Shown: positions 35,273 through 45,165 of the stretch, piece by piece
How positions within the stretch are numbered: position 1 is the first letter of the stretch
Layout: every line of letters begins with the position of its first letter
Assembly (NCBI GenBank): GCA_030027265.1
Contig: JASENG010000007.1
Location: 62,001 to 126,000 of the forward strand
Direction of reading: 5' to 3'
Length of the DNA stretch: 64,000 nt
From: Lysinibacillus fusiformis
GTDB lineage: Bacteria; Bacillota; Bacilli; Bacillales_A; Planococcaceae
The notes under the pieces: model-generated
Seen by the model: the letters and a program-made list of their open reading frames with translations, nothing else
What the model was told of the DNA's origin: nothing
Databases searched by the model: none
Position numbers and translations under genes: made by a program

Positions 35273-35281
35273 GAAAATTAG

Positions 35282-35314
35282 AGCAGAATGGCTAATCCCC
35301 ATTCTGCTTTTTTA
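35282..35314 (+). terminator. terminator of the aminotransferase gene
   Basis: Perfect stem AGCAGAATGG / CCATTCTGCT followed by TTTTT. Confidence 0.85.
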
Positions 35315-35336
35315 CATTTATGAGATTTGTCGATTT

Positions 35337-35350
35337 ATTTCCCGAGAAAT
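35337..35350. promoter_or_regulatory. Noc-like binding site
   Basis: ATTTCCCGAGAAAT differs by one base from the B. subtilis Noc consensus ATTTCCCGGGAAAT. It continues into GTTTTATTTTGCG, a string that is also next to the site at 58173. The gap 35273-35724 also holds three copies of TGTCGATTT(TT)AT (about 35328, 35371, 35446). Confidence 0.6.
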
Positions 35351-35556
35351 GTTTTATTTTGCGAAATGAATGTCGATTTTTATGAGGGTAAATGAGAGAT
35401 TGATTTAGTTATACTAAGTATTTTGGCTTCTTTTTTCTAAACGTTGTCGATTTTTATTCATTGTACAATTTCACAGCTGTCACAATTTGCACGTTTGTTT
35501 TTGTACAGAGAGATTTTTTCCATACTGTAAAAAGAGTATTTTAGGAGAAAGTAGAC

Positions 35557-35733
35557 TGGATGATTTATTACAAACTATAACAACGGCGAAATTAAAAAAC
35601 GGATGATTTCGATACAATGGAAAATCATTCAATATTTAGATGAATTATAGATGAAAATGAAGAGTATTTCTGTATAGATGATTCAAAGTTACCACAAGAT
35701 ACAAGAATGCCATTATTATTGTGCTTAACTTAA
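35557..35733 (+). pseudogene. possible decayed coding fragment
   Basis: Short in-frame pieces with coding-like composition (LDDLLQTITTAKLKNG, then after frame breaks IIDENEEYFCIDDSKLPQD and RMPLLLCLT) lead to a stop that overlaps the 3' end of mtlD. No intact frame, no recognised family. Confidence 0.25.
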
Positions 35734-36924
35734 GGTTTTTACTTTTAGATTTCTGTTTTTCATTTCTTTATAGTTGTCGGCCACTTTTTGGTGAATGGGA
35801 TGTGTTTTAGGAATGCCTAGATATTTTGAAATGACCAGATGAATATCATGCCTTTCCAATTCTTCGTTTAACTTAACGGCTTCTGGATCTTTGTTGTAGT
35901 CAAAGTGGAGGGCGGCAGCAATGGCTTTTGTTAAGTTCGATATATCAATACCGAGTTCAAAGGCTTGAACAGTTGGTTTCACAAGGCGATCATTGATAGA
36001 TAGTTTACGAAGCGGAGATCTACCTACGCGGACAATTTTGTCTTTTAAATTGGGGTTTGCGAAACGATGCAGGATCTTGTGGATGTAACGCTTATGTTCT
36101 TGTTCATCTAAATCGTATTTTTCGATTAACATCTCACCTGTTTCATTCATAACATTTTGTACTTCCATCGATAATTGTGGATCAGTCATGACTTCCTGAA
36201 TTGTCGAATAGCCCTTTAAGTATCCATAATAGGCTGCACAGCAGTGGGCAGTATTTACAGTGAATAGCTTTCTTTCGATGTAGGCGTCAAGTGAATCAAC
36301 AAATTGGACATCGGGAATGGTTGGGAGTTTTTTTAGCAGTTGGGAACTTTCAATCACCCACTCAAAATAAGGTTCTACTGTTACTTCGAGTGGGTCTTTA
36401 TGGTATTGAGCAGGAACAATTCGGTCGACAACTGTATTTGGGAAGGCAACGAATTTGGATACCTGTTCTTGCATGGCTTTTGGCAGGTAGGAATAAACAT
36501 ATTTTTTTAATTTTGTACTTGCGCCAATGGTGTTTTCGCAAGCGATGATGTGAAGAGGATTCTTGTTGTTTTTTATAATTCTTGCTTTAATGCCCAAAGC
36601 TATCGTTTCAGCTATTGTAGGCAAGTTCGTTACACCAAGTGCGGTGGTAATGATTTCTGCATTCATGATTTTCTTAACAACCGATAATAGATCGTCAGAA
36701 GAAACAGCTTCTACATTCTGGACAATAATACGTTCTTTTGTTTCATTTGCAATATTAACGGGGTATTCTCTCCTGAGATTTAATTGCTGAATTTTGGTTT
36801 GGCTACGTGTGACAAAGCAAACGTTAAACCCTGCCTTAGTTAAGATAAGCCCGATAAAACCTCTTCCAATGTTTCCAGCACCAAAGTGAACAGCTTTTGG
36901 CCTATCAATAGTAAAACCATTCAA
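35725..36924 (-). CDS. mtlD: mannitol-1-phosphate 5-dehydrogenase
   Basis: 399 residues from TTG 36924 (AAGGAG nine bases upstream; the longer GTG-started form at 36933 abuts the ribosome site). NAD-binding motif HFGAGNIGRGFIG, the mannitol dehydrogenase Lys/Asn region in NTVVDRIVP and FTVNTAHCCAAYYGYLKGY. The protein is about 20 residues longer than the usual 375-385 because of its N-terminus. No mannitol PTS gene is nearby, so the substrate source is unclear; relatives also act on related polyol phosphates. Confidence 0.85.
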   Translation of the reverse strand: MNGFTIDRPKAVHFGAGNIGRGFIGLILTKAGFNVCFVTRSQTKIQQLNLRREYPVNIANETKERIIVQNVEAVSSDDLLSVVKKIMNAEIITTALGVTNLPTIAETIALGIKARIIKNNKNPLHIIACENTIGASTKLKKYVYSYLPKAMQEQVSKFVAFPNTVVDRIVPAQYHKDPLEVTVEPYFEWVIESSQLLKKLPTIPDVQFVDSLDAYIERKLFTVNTAHCCAAYYGYLKGYSTIQEVMTDPQLSMEVQNVMNETGEMLIEKYDLDEQEHKRYIHKILHRFANPNLKDKIVRVGRSPLRKLSINDRLVKPTVQAFELGIDISNLTKAIAAALHFDYNKDPEAVKLNEELERHDIHLVISKYLGIPKTHPIHQKVADNYKEMKNRNLKVKTLS

Positions 36925-37060
36925 GGGAATCACTCTCCTTTTTGAGGATTAATTTTTCACATCCAGCTTAATGGGGAACTTAACCAATCAGGATTTCAGC
37001 TGATTTAAAGATGGAATCCGACTGAAAGTTATATTTCTCCACCAAATTTACATCAACCAG

Positions 37061-37735
37061 TTAATTCGAATGCACTTTTTGTTGCACAAGTTCTATTAAT
37101 TCTTCTAGCTCATATTTTGCCAAAGTTTCGATTGTATGGTGCCCTTCGCTGAATGGAAGCAGTTTTGTTATATCGTTTTTAATGACGATGGTCGGGATGC
37201 CAGCTGCAACGGCTGCACGAGCGCCATTCGGAGAATCTTCAATAGCGATTGCTTCGCTAGCCTCAACATCGAGTTTTTCTAATGCTTGCAGGTAAAGTTC
37301 AGGATCTGGTTTTACATTTTGAACCGTATCTGCCGTACAATAGCATTCAAAATAGTCTTCGATGCCATGTAATTTTACAAACCGATCTATCCAAGCACGT
37401 CCTGAACTGCTTGCTAGACCAATTTTCAATCCTTGGGACTTGGCAGATTCCAGGAGTTTTAGAATACCAGGGCGAACGGATTCTTTGATCATCATGTCAG
37501 TATGCTGTTGTTGGACAAACTGTTTGAATTCCTCTAAATCTATTGGAAGATTGTGATGAGTTTTTAAATGTGTGTACGGGTTAAAGGAATGGAGACTCGT
37601 TCCGAGGCATTGGGAATATTGCTCTAAGGTTAAATCAACACCATGAGTTTTATAAGCATCTCTAAAGGTTATATACCAGGCGGTTTCAGTATCGATAATC
37701 GTTCCGTCAAAATCGAAAATAATTGCTTTTATCAT
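37061..37735 (-). CDS. HAD-superfamily phosphatase (YhcW/phosphoglucomutase-like)
   Basis: 224 residues from ATG 37735 (GAGGAG eight bases upstream). HAD motif I IIFDFDGTIIDTE, motif II GLASSSG, motif III with K in NVKPDPELYLQALEKL and IAIEDSPNGARAA. The cap domain is of the beta-phosphoglucomutase kind. It follows mtlD in the same direction only if the genes are read downstream to upstream, with 120 bp between, and may act on a sugar phosphate. Confidence 0.82.
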   Translation of the reverse strand: MIKAIIFDFDGTIIDTETAWYITFRDAYKTHGVDLTLEQYSQCLGTSLHSFNPYTHLKTHHNLPIDLEEFKQFVQQQHTDMMIKESVRPGILKLLESAKSQGLKIGLASSSGRAWIDRFVKLHGIEDYFECYCTADTVQNVKPDPELYLQALEKLDVEASEAIAIEDSPNGARAAVAAGIPTIVIKNDITKLLPFSEGHHTIETLAKYELEELIELVQQKVHSN

Positions 37736-38148
37736 GAACATTTCTCCTCTCAAATCTGCATTTCATATCCTAATTGTTGGAAATATTAGAATATTGATAA
37801 CTACCTTAACATGGAAAAACTTATCAATCAAGGGCTCGGTAGAGAGAAATAGCTGTTTTTACTAGAGTGGAAAATTGCTATAAATCCTAATATAATCCAG
37901 ATGAAAACGCTATTATTTATTAAAATAAAAAAGTTTCAAATGTGTCTTTTCGCCTATTGCCATTACTTGAAGGTGTAAAGTTTTTAAGATGTTTAATAGT
38001 TGAATCCTAAATATTAAAAGAGTATAAATCCAGTTGAAATGTTGGCATATAGGAAAGAGAAATGTCTTTCATTAAGCTATAATAAAAAGGATTAGGGAGT
38101 AATTTGTCGAAATAAAATGGTGAAATGTTTTATATGGGGGTAAAACTA
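37736..38148. other. intergenic gap without a gene
   Basis: 413 bp between divergent genes, AT-rich. I see no hairpin, repeat copy or coding frame in it. Confidence 0.5.
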
Positions 38149-38613
38149 GTGGAGATTCAACTGGTACAAGCAACTGCGGGAGATGTGATGCTTTTGCATG
38201 ATGTTCAAACGAAGGCATTCCAGCCCTTATTGGAAAAGTACCTGGATTATGAGACAAATCCAGCGAACGAACCGATTAACCGCCTGTTTGAAAAAATTCA
38301 ATATAGTTCATTTTTTAAAATTGTTCTCGATCACAAAGTAGTTGGCGGGATTCGAGTGGTAAGGAGAAATAATAGCTACTGGATTAGCCCGATTTTTATC
38401 CTCCCTGAGTTTCAAGGTAAGGGAATAGCACAGCAGGCAATCGGCCAAGTTGAAGAACGTTTTACGAATTTCAGCACATGGGAGCTTCAAACGATTTTGC
38501 AGGAAAAAGGGAATTGTTATTTGTATGAAAAAATGGGATACGAACGTACAGATTTTGAGGAAGTAGTAAATGATAAAATGACTTTAATTGGTTATAAGAA
38601 AAAGAAGCAGTAG
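38149..38613 (+). CDS. GNAT-family N-acetyltransferase
   Basis: 154 residues from GTG 38149 (GGGGGT eight bases upstream); an ATG at 38134 is an alternative. Motif A ISPIFILPEFQGKGIAQQA, then CYLYEKMGYERTD near the end. Substrate unknown. The gene is followed after 41 bp by a HEAT-like protein gene. Confidence 0.78.
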   Translation: MEIQLVQATAGDVMLLHDVQTKAFQPLLEKYLDYETNPANEPINRLFEKIQYSSFFKIVLDHKVVGGIRVVRRNNSYWISPIFILPEFQGKGIAQQAIGQVEERFTNFSTWELQTILQEKGNCYLYEKMGYERTDFEEVVNDKMTLIGYKKKKQ

Positions 38614-38654
38614 TGCAACTGCGACAAAGAAAGTGATTTCTAGGGGGATAGAAA

Positions 38655-39287
38655 ATGACTGTTCTAACAAAATTGGCATCACAGCTTAATCGAAAAGATG
38701 AACGCCCCAATATTGAACTTGCGAGAGAGCTGGCTGGAACAAATAGTGTTGAGGGAATCCAGGAAATAGTAGAGAATTTAGTGAATCCAAATAGGAAGAT
38801 GAAAGCGGATTGTATTAAAGTTGCGTATGAGATTGGAAGAGTAAAGCCGGAGCTGATTTGTGATTATGCAGAGATTTTTATCGCTTTGTTAAAAAGCCAG
38901 AATAACCGTCTAGTTTGGGGAGCCATGCAAGTATTATCAACTATTGCAGAAATCAGTGCCATTACCTTAATGAAGCATCTGAATGCCATTAAACACGCTA
39001 TTAAAACTGGATCTGTTATTACGGCCGATAAAGGAATCCTGACATTGGCAAAATTAGCCGCAGTGAACGAACAGTATCAGGAGCGAATAGTTCCGTTTCT
39101 TATAGAGCATTTAAAAAGCTGTCGCACAAAAGAAATTCCTCAGCATGCAGAAAGTATCTTGTTAGCAATTACATCTAAAACGAAAGATGAATTTTTAAAA
39201 GTGCTGGAAGAACGTGAACAGTATCTAACCAAGCCTCAAGCTAGAAGAGTACAAAAAATTTATAGAAAACTGGCAGAATTACCATAG
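38655..39287 (+). CDS. HEAT-repeat-like all-helical protein
   Basis: 210 residues of alternating amphipathic helices (for example ADCIKVAYEIGRVKPELI, and RLVWGAMQVLSTIAEI) consistent with an alpha solenoid. No enzyme motif. Start ATG 38655 with TAGGGGGAT. Such small solenoids usually act as scaffolds. Likely co-transcribed with the Nudix gene 21 bp downstream. Confidence 0.6.
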   Translation: MTVLTKLASQLNRKDERPNIELARELAGTNSVEGIQEIVENLVNPNRKMKADCIKVAYEIGRVKPELICDYAEIFIALLKSQNNRLVWGAMQVLSTIAEISAITLMKHLNAIKHAIKTGSVITADKGILTLAKLAAVNEQYQERIVPFLIEHLKSCRTKEIPQHAESILLAITSKTKDEFLKVLEEREQYLTKPQARRVQKIYRKLAELP

Positions 39288-39308
39288 GAAATAAAGGAGT
39301 AAACTAGA

Positions 39309-39872
39309 ATGCATATGAAACAACAGCTTGAACAATATAGACCGTACAATGCACAAGAAGCGAAGGATCAAGAGATTATGCTTCGTTATATGGATGCCTT
39401 TGATAATCTATTCGCACGGGAAAATGAGTTTGCCCACTTTACGGCGTCTGCATGGCTTGTAAATGAAGATCATACAAAGGTGCTAATGGCTTATCATAAT
39501 ATTTATAATTCCTGGTCTTGGGTAGGTGGACATGCAGATGGAGATACAGATTTATTGAATGTGGCATTAAAGGAAGCAAAAGAAGAAACGGGGTTGGTAA
39601 ATGTAAAAGCTGTGTCGGATGAAATCTTCTCCATTGAAATTTTGGGGGTACCAGCTCATGAGAAAAAAGGCAAGCATGTAGCGACACATGTTCACTTAAA
39701 TGTCACGTATTTATTAAAAGCGAGTGAAAGCGATTTAACCCGCATTAAACCTGATGAGAATAGTGATATTGGCTGGTTCTCTTTAGAAGAAGCTATTGAT
39801 GCGAGCACGGAACCAGAAATGAAGGTCGTGTATCGGAAACTCAATGAAAAGCTTGGTATACATATGGTTTAA
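39309..39872 (+). CDS. Nudix hydrolase
   Basis: 187 residues. Nudix box GGHADGDTDLLNVALKEAKE followed by ETGL, with Asp in place of the first Glu and Lys in place of Arg, both tolerated in this subgroup. The N-terminal extension of about 45 residues is typical of relatives of IPP-isomerase-like or YfcD-type Nudix proteins. Start ATG 39309 after AAAGGAG. Substrate not predictable. Confidence 0.82.
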   Translation: MHMKQQLEQYRPYNAQEAKDQEIMLRYMDAFDNLFARENEFAHFTASAWLVNEDHTKVLMAYHNIYNSWSWVGGHADGDTDLLNVALKEAKEETGLVNVKAVSDEIFSIEILGVPAHEKKGKHVATHVHLNVTYLLKASESDLTRIKPDENSDIGWFSLEEAIDASTEPEMKVVYRKLNEKLGIHMV

Positions 39873-39893
39873 GAAATAATCCAGGAGAGAACC

Positions 39894-39927
39894 GATGACT
39901 TTAGCAATAGGCTAAGGTCATTTTTTT
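39894..39927 (+). terminator. terminator of the Nudix gene
   Basis: GATGACTTTAGC / GGCTAAGGTCAT around AATA, followed by seven T residues. Confidence 0.85.
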
Positions 39928-40132
39928 GTGCCGTTTTTCTTAGTTAAAGTAGCTAAAATGTTGTAGCTGATTTGTCACTCTTACATAATGTCAAATGATT
40001 CTGAAAACTATACAATAGCCATATGTTATAAAACGTACACATAAAATGTTAGAAGAAGTAACGTGTGAATAGATTATAAATGATGTTCTCTGTTAAATTG
40101 GATAAGTTTTCTACAAGGGAGGAGCTGGAGTG

Positions 40133-40912
40133 ATGGTAAATGAAAAAGAAGTCGTTTTATTCCATGGGGTAGATAAGGTTTACAATACCGGGACTGTCGC
40201 ATTGAATCAATTGAATCTATCGATTAAAGAAGGAGAATTTATCAGTTTTCTAGGTCCTTCTGGTTGCGGAAAGTCAACGGCATTAAGAATGGTAGCTGGA
40301 TTGGGTGAGGCGACGAGAGGGAAAGTCGAAGTATTTGGGAAAAATCCAAAAGACGTGATCGAAACTTCAAACGATGTGGCATTTGTATTCCAGGACGCAA
40401 ACTTACTCCCGTGGAGAACAGTGCTGGACAATGTATTGCTGCCGCTTGAATTAAGAGGTTCGGACAAAAAGAGCCGAAAAGAAACAGCGATTCGAGTGTT
40501 GGAAAAAGTGGGGTTGAAAGATCATTTGAAATCCTATCCTCGCGAGCTTTCAGGGGGGATGAGAATGCGTGTTTCGATTGCGCGGGCTCTTGCTGCAAAA
40601 CCGAAGCTGCTATTGATGGATGAGCCCTTTGCTGCTTTAGATGAAATGACGAGACAAACCTTGCAAATGGATTTACTGAACATCTGGGAACGTGAAAAAA
40701 TGACGGTACTATTTGTAACCCATAACGTTTATGAAGCCGTCTATTTATCCTCTCGAATTGCAGTGATGTCTGCCCGTCCGGGACGATTATCGAACTTGAT
40801 TGATGTAGATTTGCCTTATCCGAGGGAAAGAACAACAGCAAAATTCACGGAGTATGTGGATTTTGCATCACAGAGCCTTGAACATAGCATAGGTAGAAAG
40901 GAGTTGGTCTAG
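40133..40912 (+). CDS. ABC transporter ATPase, nitrate/sulfonate/pyrimidine type
   Basis: 259 residues. Walker A GPSGCGKST, Q-loop FQDANLLPWR (the LPWR form is typical of SsuB/TauB/ThiZ-class ATPases), signature LSGGMRMR and Walker B LLLMDEPFAALDE. The permease gene begins at the very next base. First gene of a five- to eight-gene run on the plus strand. Substrate inferred only from context with the downstream hydrolases. Confidence 0.88.
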   Translation: MVNEKEVVLFHGVDKVYNTGTVALNQLNLSIKEGEFISFLGPSGCGKSTALRMVAGLGEATRGKVEVFGKNPKDVIETSNDVAFVFQDANLLPWRTVLDNVLLPLELRGSDKKSRKETAIRVLEKVGLKDHLKSYPRELSGGMRMRVSIARALAAKPKLLLMDEPFAALDEMTRQTLQMDLLNIWEREKMTVLFVTHNVYEAVYLSSRIAVMSARPGRLSNLIDVDLPYPRERTTAKFTEYVDFASQSLEHSIGRKELV

Positions 40913-41773
40913 ATGACTGTGAAATCTGTTCCGGCGAATGGGGAAGAGTTAGTCGCTGGATTGCGTGATGTAAAAGCGGCAAGAAGCAAACGAAAATTGA
41001 ACCTGAAGTATCTAGGGCCAATCGTAGCTTTAGTGATTTTCTTTTCTATTTGGCAGTTCGTGCCGATGATTTTGGATATTAAGCCATTCATCCTTCCGAA
41101 GCCGAGTGATATTGTAGCTGCGGCAGTTAAGGATTGGCATCTATTATGGCCGGCTATGCAAATTACAATTTTTGAATCGGTGATTGGTTTTCTTTTAAGT
41201 GCGGTAGTGGGGATTGGAATTTCAGTCTTATTAGCCAGTTCAAGAGTACTGGAGATCAGCCTTTATCCTTACGCGGTTATTCTGCAAACGATTCCGATTA
41301 TAGCGATTGCTCCGATTATTGTCATTTGGTTCGGTTCAGGCTTTAACTCGATTGTAATTATTTCGTTCTTAATTGGGTTCTTCCCAATTGTGTCAAATAC
41401 ACTAATGGGCTTAAATTCAGTTGATAAAAATATGGGTGATTTATTCAAATTGTACAACGCAAACAAATGGCAAACGATGATGAAGCTAAGAATACCTGCA
41501 GCGATGCCATTTATCATGTCAGGCTTGAAGGTTTCCTGTACTTTAGCAATTATCGGCTCCATCACGGGGGAATATATCGCTGGGATTGGCGGCGGTAAAG
41601 GTGGGCTTGGCTACGCCATTACGGTTGCTGCTGTTCAGTTGAAAACACCTTATTTATTCGCTTGTGCGATTGCAGGGGCGCTATTCGGTATCGTTTTTTA
41701 CCTGATGGTTAGTATGATTAGTCGACTAGTATTGAAATCTTGGCATGAATCGGCAATGAAAGTAGAGAAATAA
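40913..41773 (+). CDS. ABC transporter permease (BPD_transp_1, SsuC/TauC-like)
   Basis: 286 residues, six membrane helices; EAA-loop region around NTLMGLNSVDKNMGDLF and KLRIPAAMPFIMSGLKVS. Start ATG 40913 directly follows the ATPase stop; RBS AAAGGAGTTGG. Homodimeric channel for the adjacent ATPase and binding protein. Confidence 0.88.
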   Translation: MTVKSVPANGEELVAGLRDVKAARSKRKLNLKYLGPIVALVIFFSIWQFVPMILDIKPFILPKPSDIVAAAVKDWHLLWPAMQITIFESVIGFLLSAVVGIGISVLLASSRVLEISLYPYAVILQTIPIIAIAPIIVIWFGSGFNSIVIISFLIGFFPIVSNTLMGLNSVDKNMGDLFKLYNANKWQTMMKLRIPAAMPFIMSGLKVSCTLAIIGSITGEYIAGIGGGKGGLGYAITVAAVQLKTPYLFACAIAGALFGIVFYLMVSMISRLVLKSWHESAMKVEK

Positions 41774-41847
41774 GCACCATTCAATGAGAACTTCCTAGTT
41801 TAGCAAACTTACAATATACGAGATTGGTTTAGAAGGAGAGAAGCAAA

Positions 41848-42891
41848 ATGAAATCAATAAAAACGTTAACTTTTCTAGTTATGATGATGGCACTGCTCTT
41901 AGTTCTCGCTGCTTGTGGAGGGGAGGAAACGGGAGAAGAATCCACGGGAACCGAAACTGAAGCGAATAATGAAGCGGCAGATGCGGAGAATGAAAAACCT
42001 GCTGAAGCCACAGATGTTAAGCTTGTACTCAACTGGTTTGCAAAGGCGCAGCACGGTGGGGTTTACGCAGCGCAAGAAAATGGTTTGTTTGAGGAAAATG
42101 GACTAAATGTCACAATTGAGCCTGGTGGTCCTCAAGTTTCTTCTATTAACATGGTAGCGTCAGGAAATGCTGAATTCGGTCTTGCTCATGCTGACCAAAT
42201 TGTAGTTGCCCGCAACGAAGGTATTGAATTAGTAGCGGTTGCTACGGCGATGCAGGGTAGTCCGCAGGCATTTATGTTCCACAAAGGCCATGGAATTGAA
42301 GATTTCGAGGATTTAAATGGACGTAAAGTTTATATTCAACCGGGTATCACGTATTGGGAATATTTAAAAACGCAATACGATTTAAGTGGGGTAGAAGAAT
42401 TAGCTTATACTGGTCAGCATGTGAACTTCATTCCGGATGAAGAAGCAGTTACTCAAGCCTTCCTAACTTCTGAGCCGTATTTTATGGAATTGGAGGGTGT
42501 AGATGTAGAAACGAAATTAATAGCGGATGCAGGCTATGATCCATACAATGTGGTGTTATATGTAACAAAAGATTACCTGGAAGAAAATAAAGAAACGGTT
42601 CGTGCGTTCACAAAGGCATTTGTTGAAGGCTGGAATGTTTATAAAGATTCCTATGAAGACATTAATCAGATCATCCAAGAAGATAATCCGGATATCGAAT
42701 TGGAGTCTTTAAAATTCGAAGCTGAATCGCAAGCTGATTTCGTTTATGGTATGGATGCTGCTGAACATGGGGTTGGCTATATGACAGAAGAACGTTGGGC
42801 AACGTTAATTCAACAGTTAAATGACTTAAAATTATTAGATGAAGTCTTTGATGCGAAGGATATTTTCACGAATGATTATCTACCGGAATAG
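41848..42891 (+). CDS. NMT1/THI5-like substrate-binding lipoprotein
   Basis: 347 residues. Lipobox LAAC in LLLVLAACGGEE, an acidic linker, then the NMT1-type domain beginning VKLVLNWFAKAQHGGVYAAQ. This opening (LNWF/LNWTPN-x2-H-x-G) is typical for binders of pyrimidine-like heterocycles such as hydroxymethylpyrimidine precursors. RBS AGAAGGAGAG. In this gene neighbourhood a purine- or hydantoin-derived compound is an alternative; I cannot decide. Confidence 0.85.
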   Translation: MKSIKTLTFLVMMMALLLVLAACGGEETGEESTGTETEANNEAADAENEKPAEATDVKLVLNWFAKAQHGGVYAAQENGLFEENGLNVTIEPGGPQVSSINMVASGNAEFGLAHADQIVVARNEGIELVAVATAMQGSPQAFMFHKGHGIEDFEDLNGRKVYIQPGITYWEYLKTQYDLSGVEELAYTGQHVNFIPDEEAVTQAFLTSEPYFMELEGVDVETKLIADAGYDPYNVVLYVTKDYLEENKETVRAFTKAFVEGWNVYKDSYEDINQIIQEDNPDIELESLKFEAESQADFVYGMDAAEHGVGYMTEERWATLIQQLNDLKLLDEVFDAKDIFTNDYLPE

Positions 42892-43129
42892 TAAATAGAG
42901 AGTATGAGGCGTCCCGTTAATTGGCGGGCGTCTCTTTACATTTATTGGGTTGTCGGGTAACCTTTTAGATGAAATAACTGAATTTACGGAATTTTTATAC
43001 AACTTAACTAAAACATTTTGGGATATTTGGTATTTCTACCGATGAAGCGAGATGTTTGTTTTTTTATACTGGAAAAAAGATATTTTCAAAGATTCGTATG
43101 ATAAAACGACCAGAAGCGGGAGGGATTTT

Positions 43130-44302
43130 ATGGAGGATAAAGCTTTTTTTGATCGGACATTGACTGTGCCAGCTAAAAAGAATGGAAAGTTAAATGGAAT
43201 GACATTTGCGGTAAAGGATGTATTTGCGGTAAAGGGGCATCGAAATAGTGCTGGAAATCCTACTTGGTTTGAGACGCATGAAAAAGCCGAATCGACATCG
43301 CCGATAATCGAACGCTTATTAGAAAATGGTGCGAGCCTTCAGGGAATGACTCATACAGATGAACTGATGTATAGCCTAAATGGGGAAAATATTCATTATG
43401 GGACACCGCTCAATCCGGTGAACCCTGATTGTATTCCAGGCGGTTCTTCGAGTGGCTCTGCTTCTGCTGTGGCGAATGGATTGGTGAACTTCGCAATTGG
43501 TACGGATACGGGAGGTTCTGTGCGCGTCCCCTCAGCCTATTGTGGGCTGTTTGGCATTAGGCCGACTCATGGAGCAATCTCTATGGAAGGAGTTATTCCC
43601 TTAGCACCTAGCTTTGATACGGTAGGATGGATGGCGAAGGATATTGAAACGCTTGAAATGGTTGGAGAGGTGTTATTGCCAGACTCACCATCCGTTGAAC
43701 TGGATGAACTTCATATAGAAGAAACAACATGGAGCTTAATGGAGAGCGAGGATCGCGAGTTATTAAAGTTTGCTATTCCACATGATCTCGAAATGGGAAG
43801 TATTAATTTTCAACATTTTGGTATAAGCGAGTGGCCCCAAGTTTTTAAATATATTCAAGGGATTGAAGCCTGGAGAGCCCATGGGCAGTGGATCGAAAAA
43901 GAAAATCCTGTTTTTTCTCCGGCAATTGGCGGCCGATTCAAGGATGCAAGTTTACTGGATGTAGCGGGCTATGAGGATGCGAAGAGGCAGCAAGCGATAA
44001 TGACGGAGAATTTAGATCGAGTATTATTGGAGAATGTTGTATTGGTCATTCCGACAGTAGCTTCTGTGGCACCAATCAAACAGGCGCCTGCTGAATCAGT
44101 TGAAAAGATTCGTGCTATTACTATGCAAATGACCTGTATTGCTGGACTTGCCGGCTTGCCTCAGGTTACAGTTCCGATTTTCAGAATGGATGGCATGTCC
44201 CTAGGGCTGTCCTTTATTGCTAATAAGTATTATGACCTGCCTTTGCTTCGGTTTGTACGTCAGTATTTTGGAGGGGTTAACAATGAAACTGGCAACAATT
44301 AA
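43130..44302 (+). CDS. amidase-signature hydrolase (AtzE/HpxY-like class)
   Basis: 390 residues from ATG 43130 (GGGAGGG six bases upstream). The amidase catalytic triad is visible: K29 (FAVKD), the cis-Ser in GGSSSGSASA (106-108) and nucleophile S130 in GTDTGGSVR. Amidase-signature enzymes range from Glu-tRNA amidotransferase to biuret and indoleacetamide hydrolases; this one is short and lacks the gatB context. It overlaps the FAH-family gene by 20 bp. Its neighbours suggest a ureide-type amide. Confidence 0.85.
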   Translation: MEDKAFFDRTLTVPAKKNGKLNGMTFAVKDVFAVKGHRNSAGNPTWFETHEKAESTSPIIERLLENGASLQGMTHTDELMYSLNGENIHYGTPLNPVNPDCIPGGSSSGSASAVANGLVNFAIGTDTGGSVRVPSAYCGLFGIRPTHGAISMEGVIPLAPSFDTVGWMAKDIETLEMVGEVLLPDSPSVELDELHIEETTWSLMESEDRELLKFAIPHDLEMGSINFQHFGISEWPQVFKYIQGIEAWRAHGQWIEKENPVFSPAIGGRFKDASLLDVAGYEDAKRQQAIMTENLDRVLLENVVLVIPTVASVAPIKQAPAESVEKIRAITMQMTCIAGLAGLPQVTVPIFRMDGMSLGLSFIANKYYDLPLLRFVRQYFGGVNNETGNN

Positions 44303-45140
44303 GTATGAAAATATTGAACAACCGGTCTTGCTTTTAGAAAATGGGGCAGTTCTTATAAAAAGTATAAATGAGTATGCGAGTATAGAGCTTCCGCTTTCGT
44401 TATTCAAGTTAGTCGAGCTCGATACTGTGAATGAACTAAAACGAACGGTTTCGAAGTTTACAGAATCAGATTGGGAAGCGTTGCCAAAGCTTCCGATTGA
44501 AGGGTTATATTTCATTGCACCATACCGCAATCCACAATACATTTTCGGGGTAGGGATGAATTATGTGGAAAAGGCAATCGATCTACAAGCCAAGCAGATA
44601 GCAGATGCGCCCGTTTGTTTCATGAAACCGACATCTAGCTTGATCGGGATGAATGAAATGATTAATCTCCCGAGATTTTCCAAGGTAGTAACAGCTGAGG
44701 GAGAGTTGTGTTTGGTCATTGGGAAACCGTGTCATGAGGTAAGTCCGGAAGAAGCGTTGACTTATGTTAGTGGATATACAACGTCTTTGGATCTTACTGC
44801 AAAGGATATTCATGCTCAAAATCCAAGGTTTGTCCAAATGTCCAAAGTCTTTAAAACATTTTTTAGCTTTGGGCCACAAATACAACTATTAGAAGGAACT
44901 GAATCGTTATCGCAGATTGTTGTACAAAGTGTGCAAAATGGAGAGGTGCGCGCAGCTAACACTGTCAGCAATATGATGTACACACCGGCATTCATTGTAT
45001 CTTACATATCGCAATTTGTTGCGTTGCAGCCAGGAGATTTGATTATGACTGGGACTCCTGGTTCGTTTGAAATAAATCGAGGGGATATTGCAGGCTGTCA
45101 TATTACTAGTTTACTAAGTTTGGAGAATCAGGTTATTTAG
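44283..45140 (+). CDS. fumarylacetoacetate hydrolase-family protein
   Basis: 285 residues from ATG 44283 (TTTGGAGGGG). FAH fold with acidic metal ligands seen in TAEGELCLVIG, GYTTSLDLTAKD and a C-terminal PGDLIMTGTPGS. Family members hydrolyse or decarboxylate 2-oxo acids and acylpyruvates. Its place between two amidohydrolases suggests processing of a C2-C4 oxo-acid skeleton. The exact reaction is unknown. Confidence 0.83.
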   Translation: MKLATIKYENIEQPVLLLENGAVLIKSINEYASIELPLSLFKLVELDTVNELKRTVSKFTESDWEALPKLPIEGLYFIAPYRNPQYIFGVGMNYVEKAIDLQAKQIADAPVCFMKPTSSLIGMNEMINLPRFSKVVTAEGELCLVIGKPCHEVSPEEALTYVSGYTTSLDLTAKDIHAQNPRFVQMSKVFKTFFSFGPQIQLLEGTESLSQIVVQSVQNGEVRAANTVSNMMYTPAFIVSYISQFVALQPGDLIMTGTPGSFEINRGDIAGCHITSLLSLENQVI

Positions 45141-45165
45141 GGGAATAAAAAGGGGGAAGGTCCAT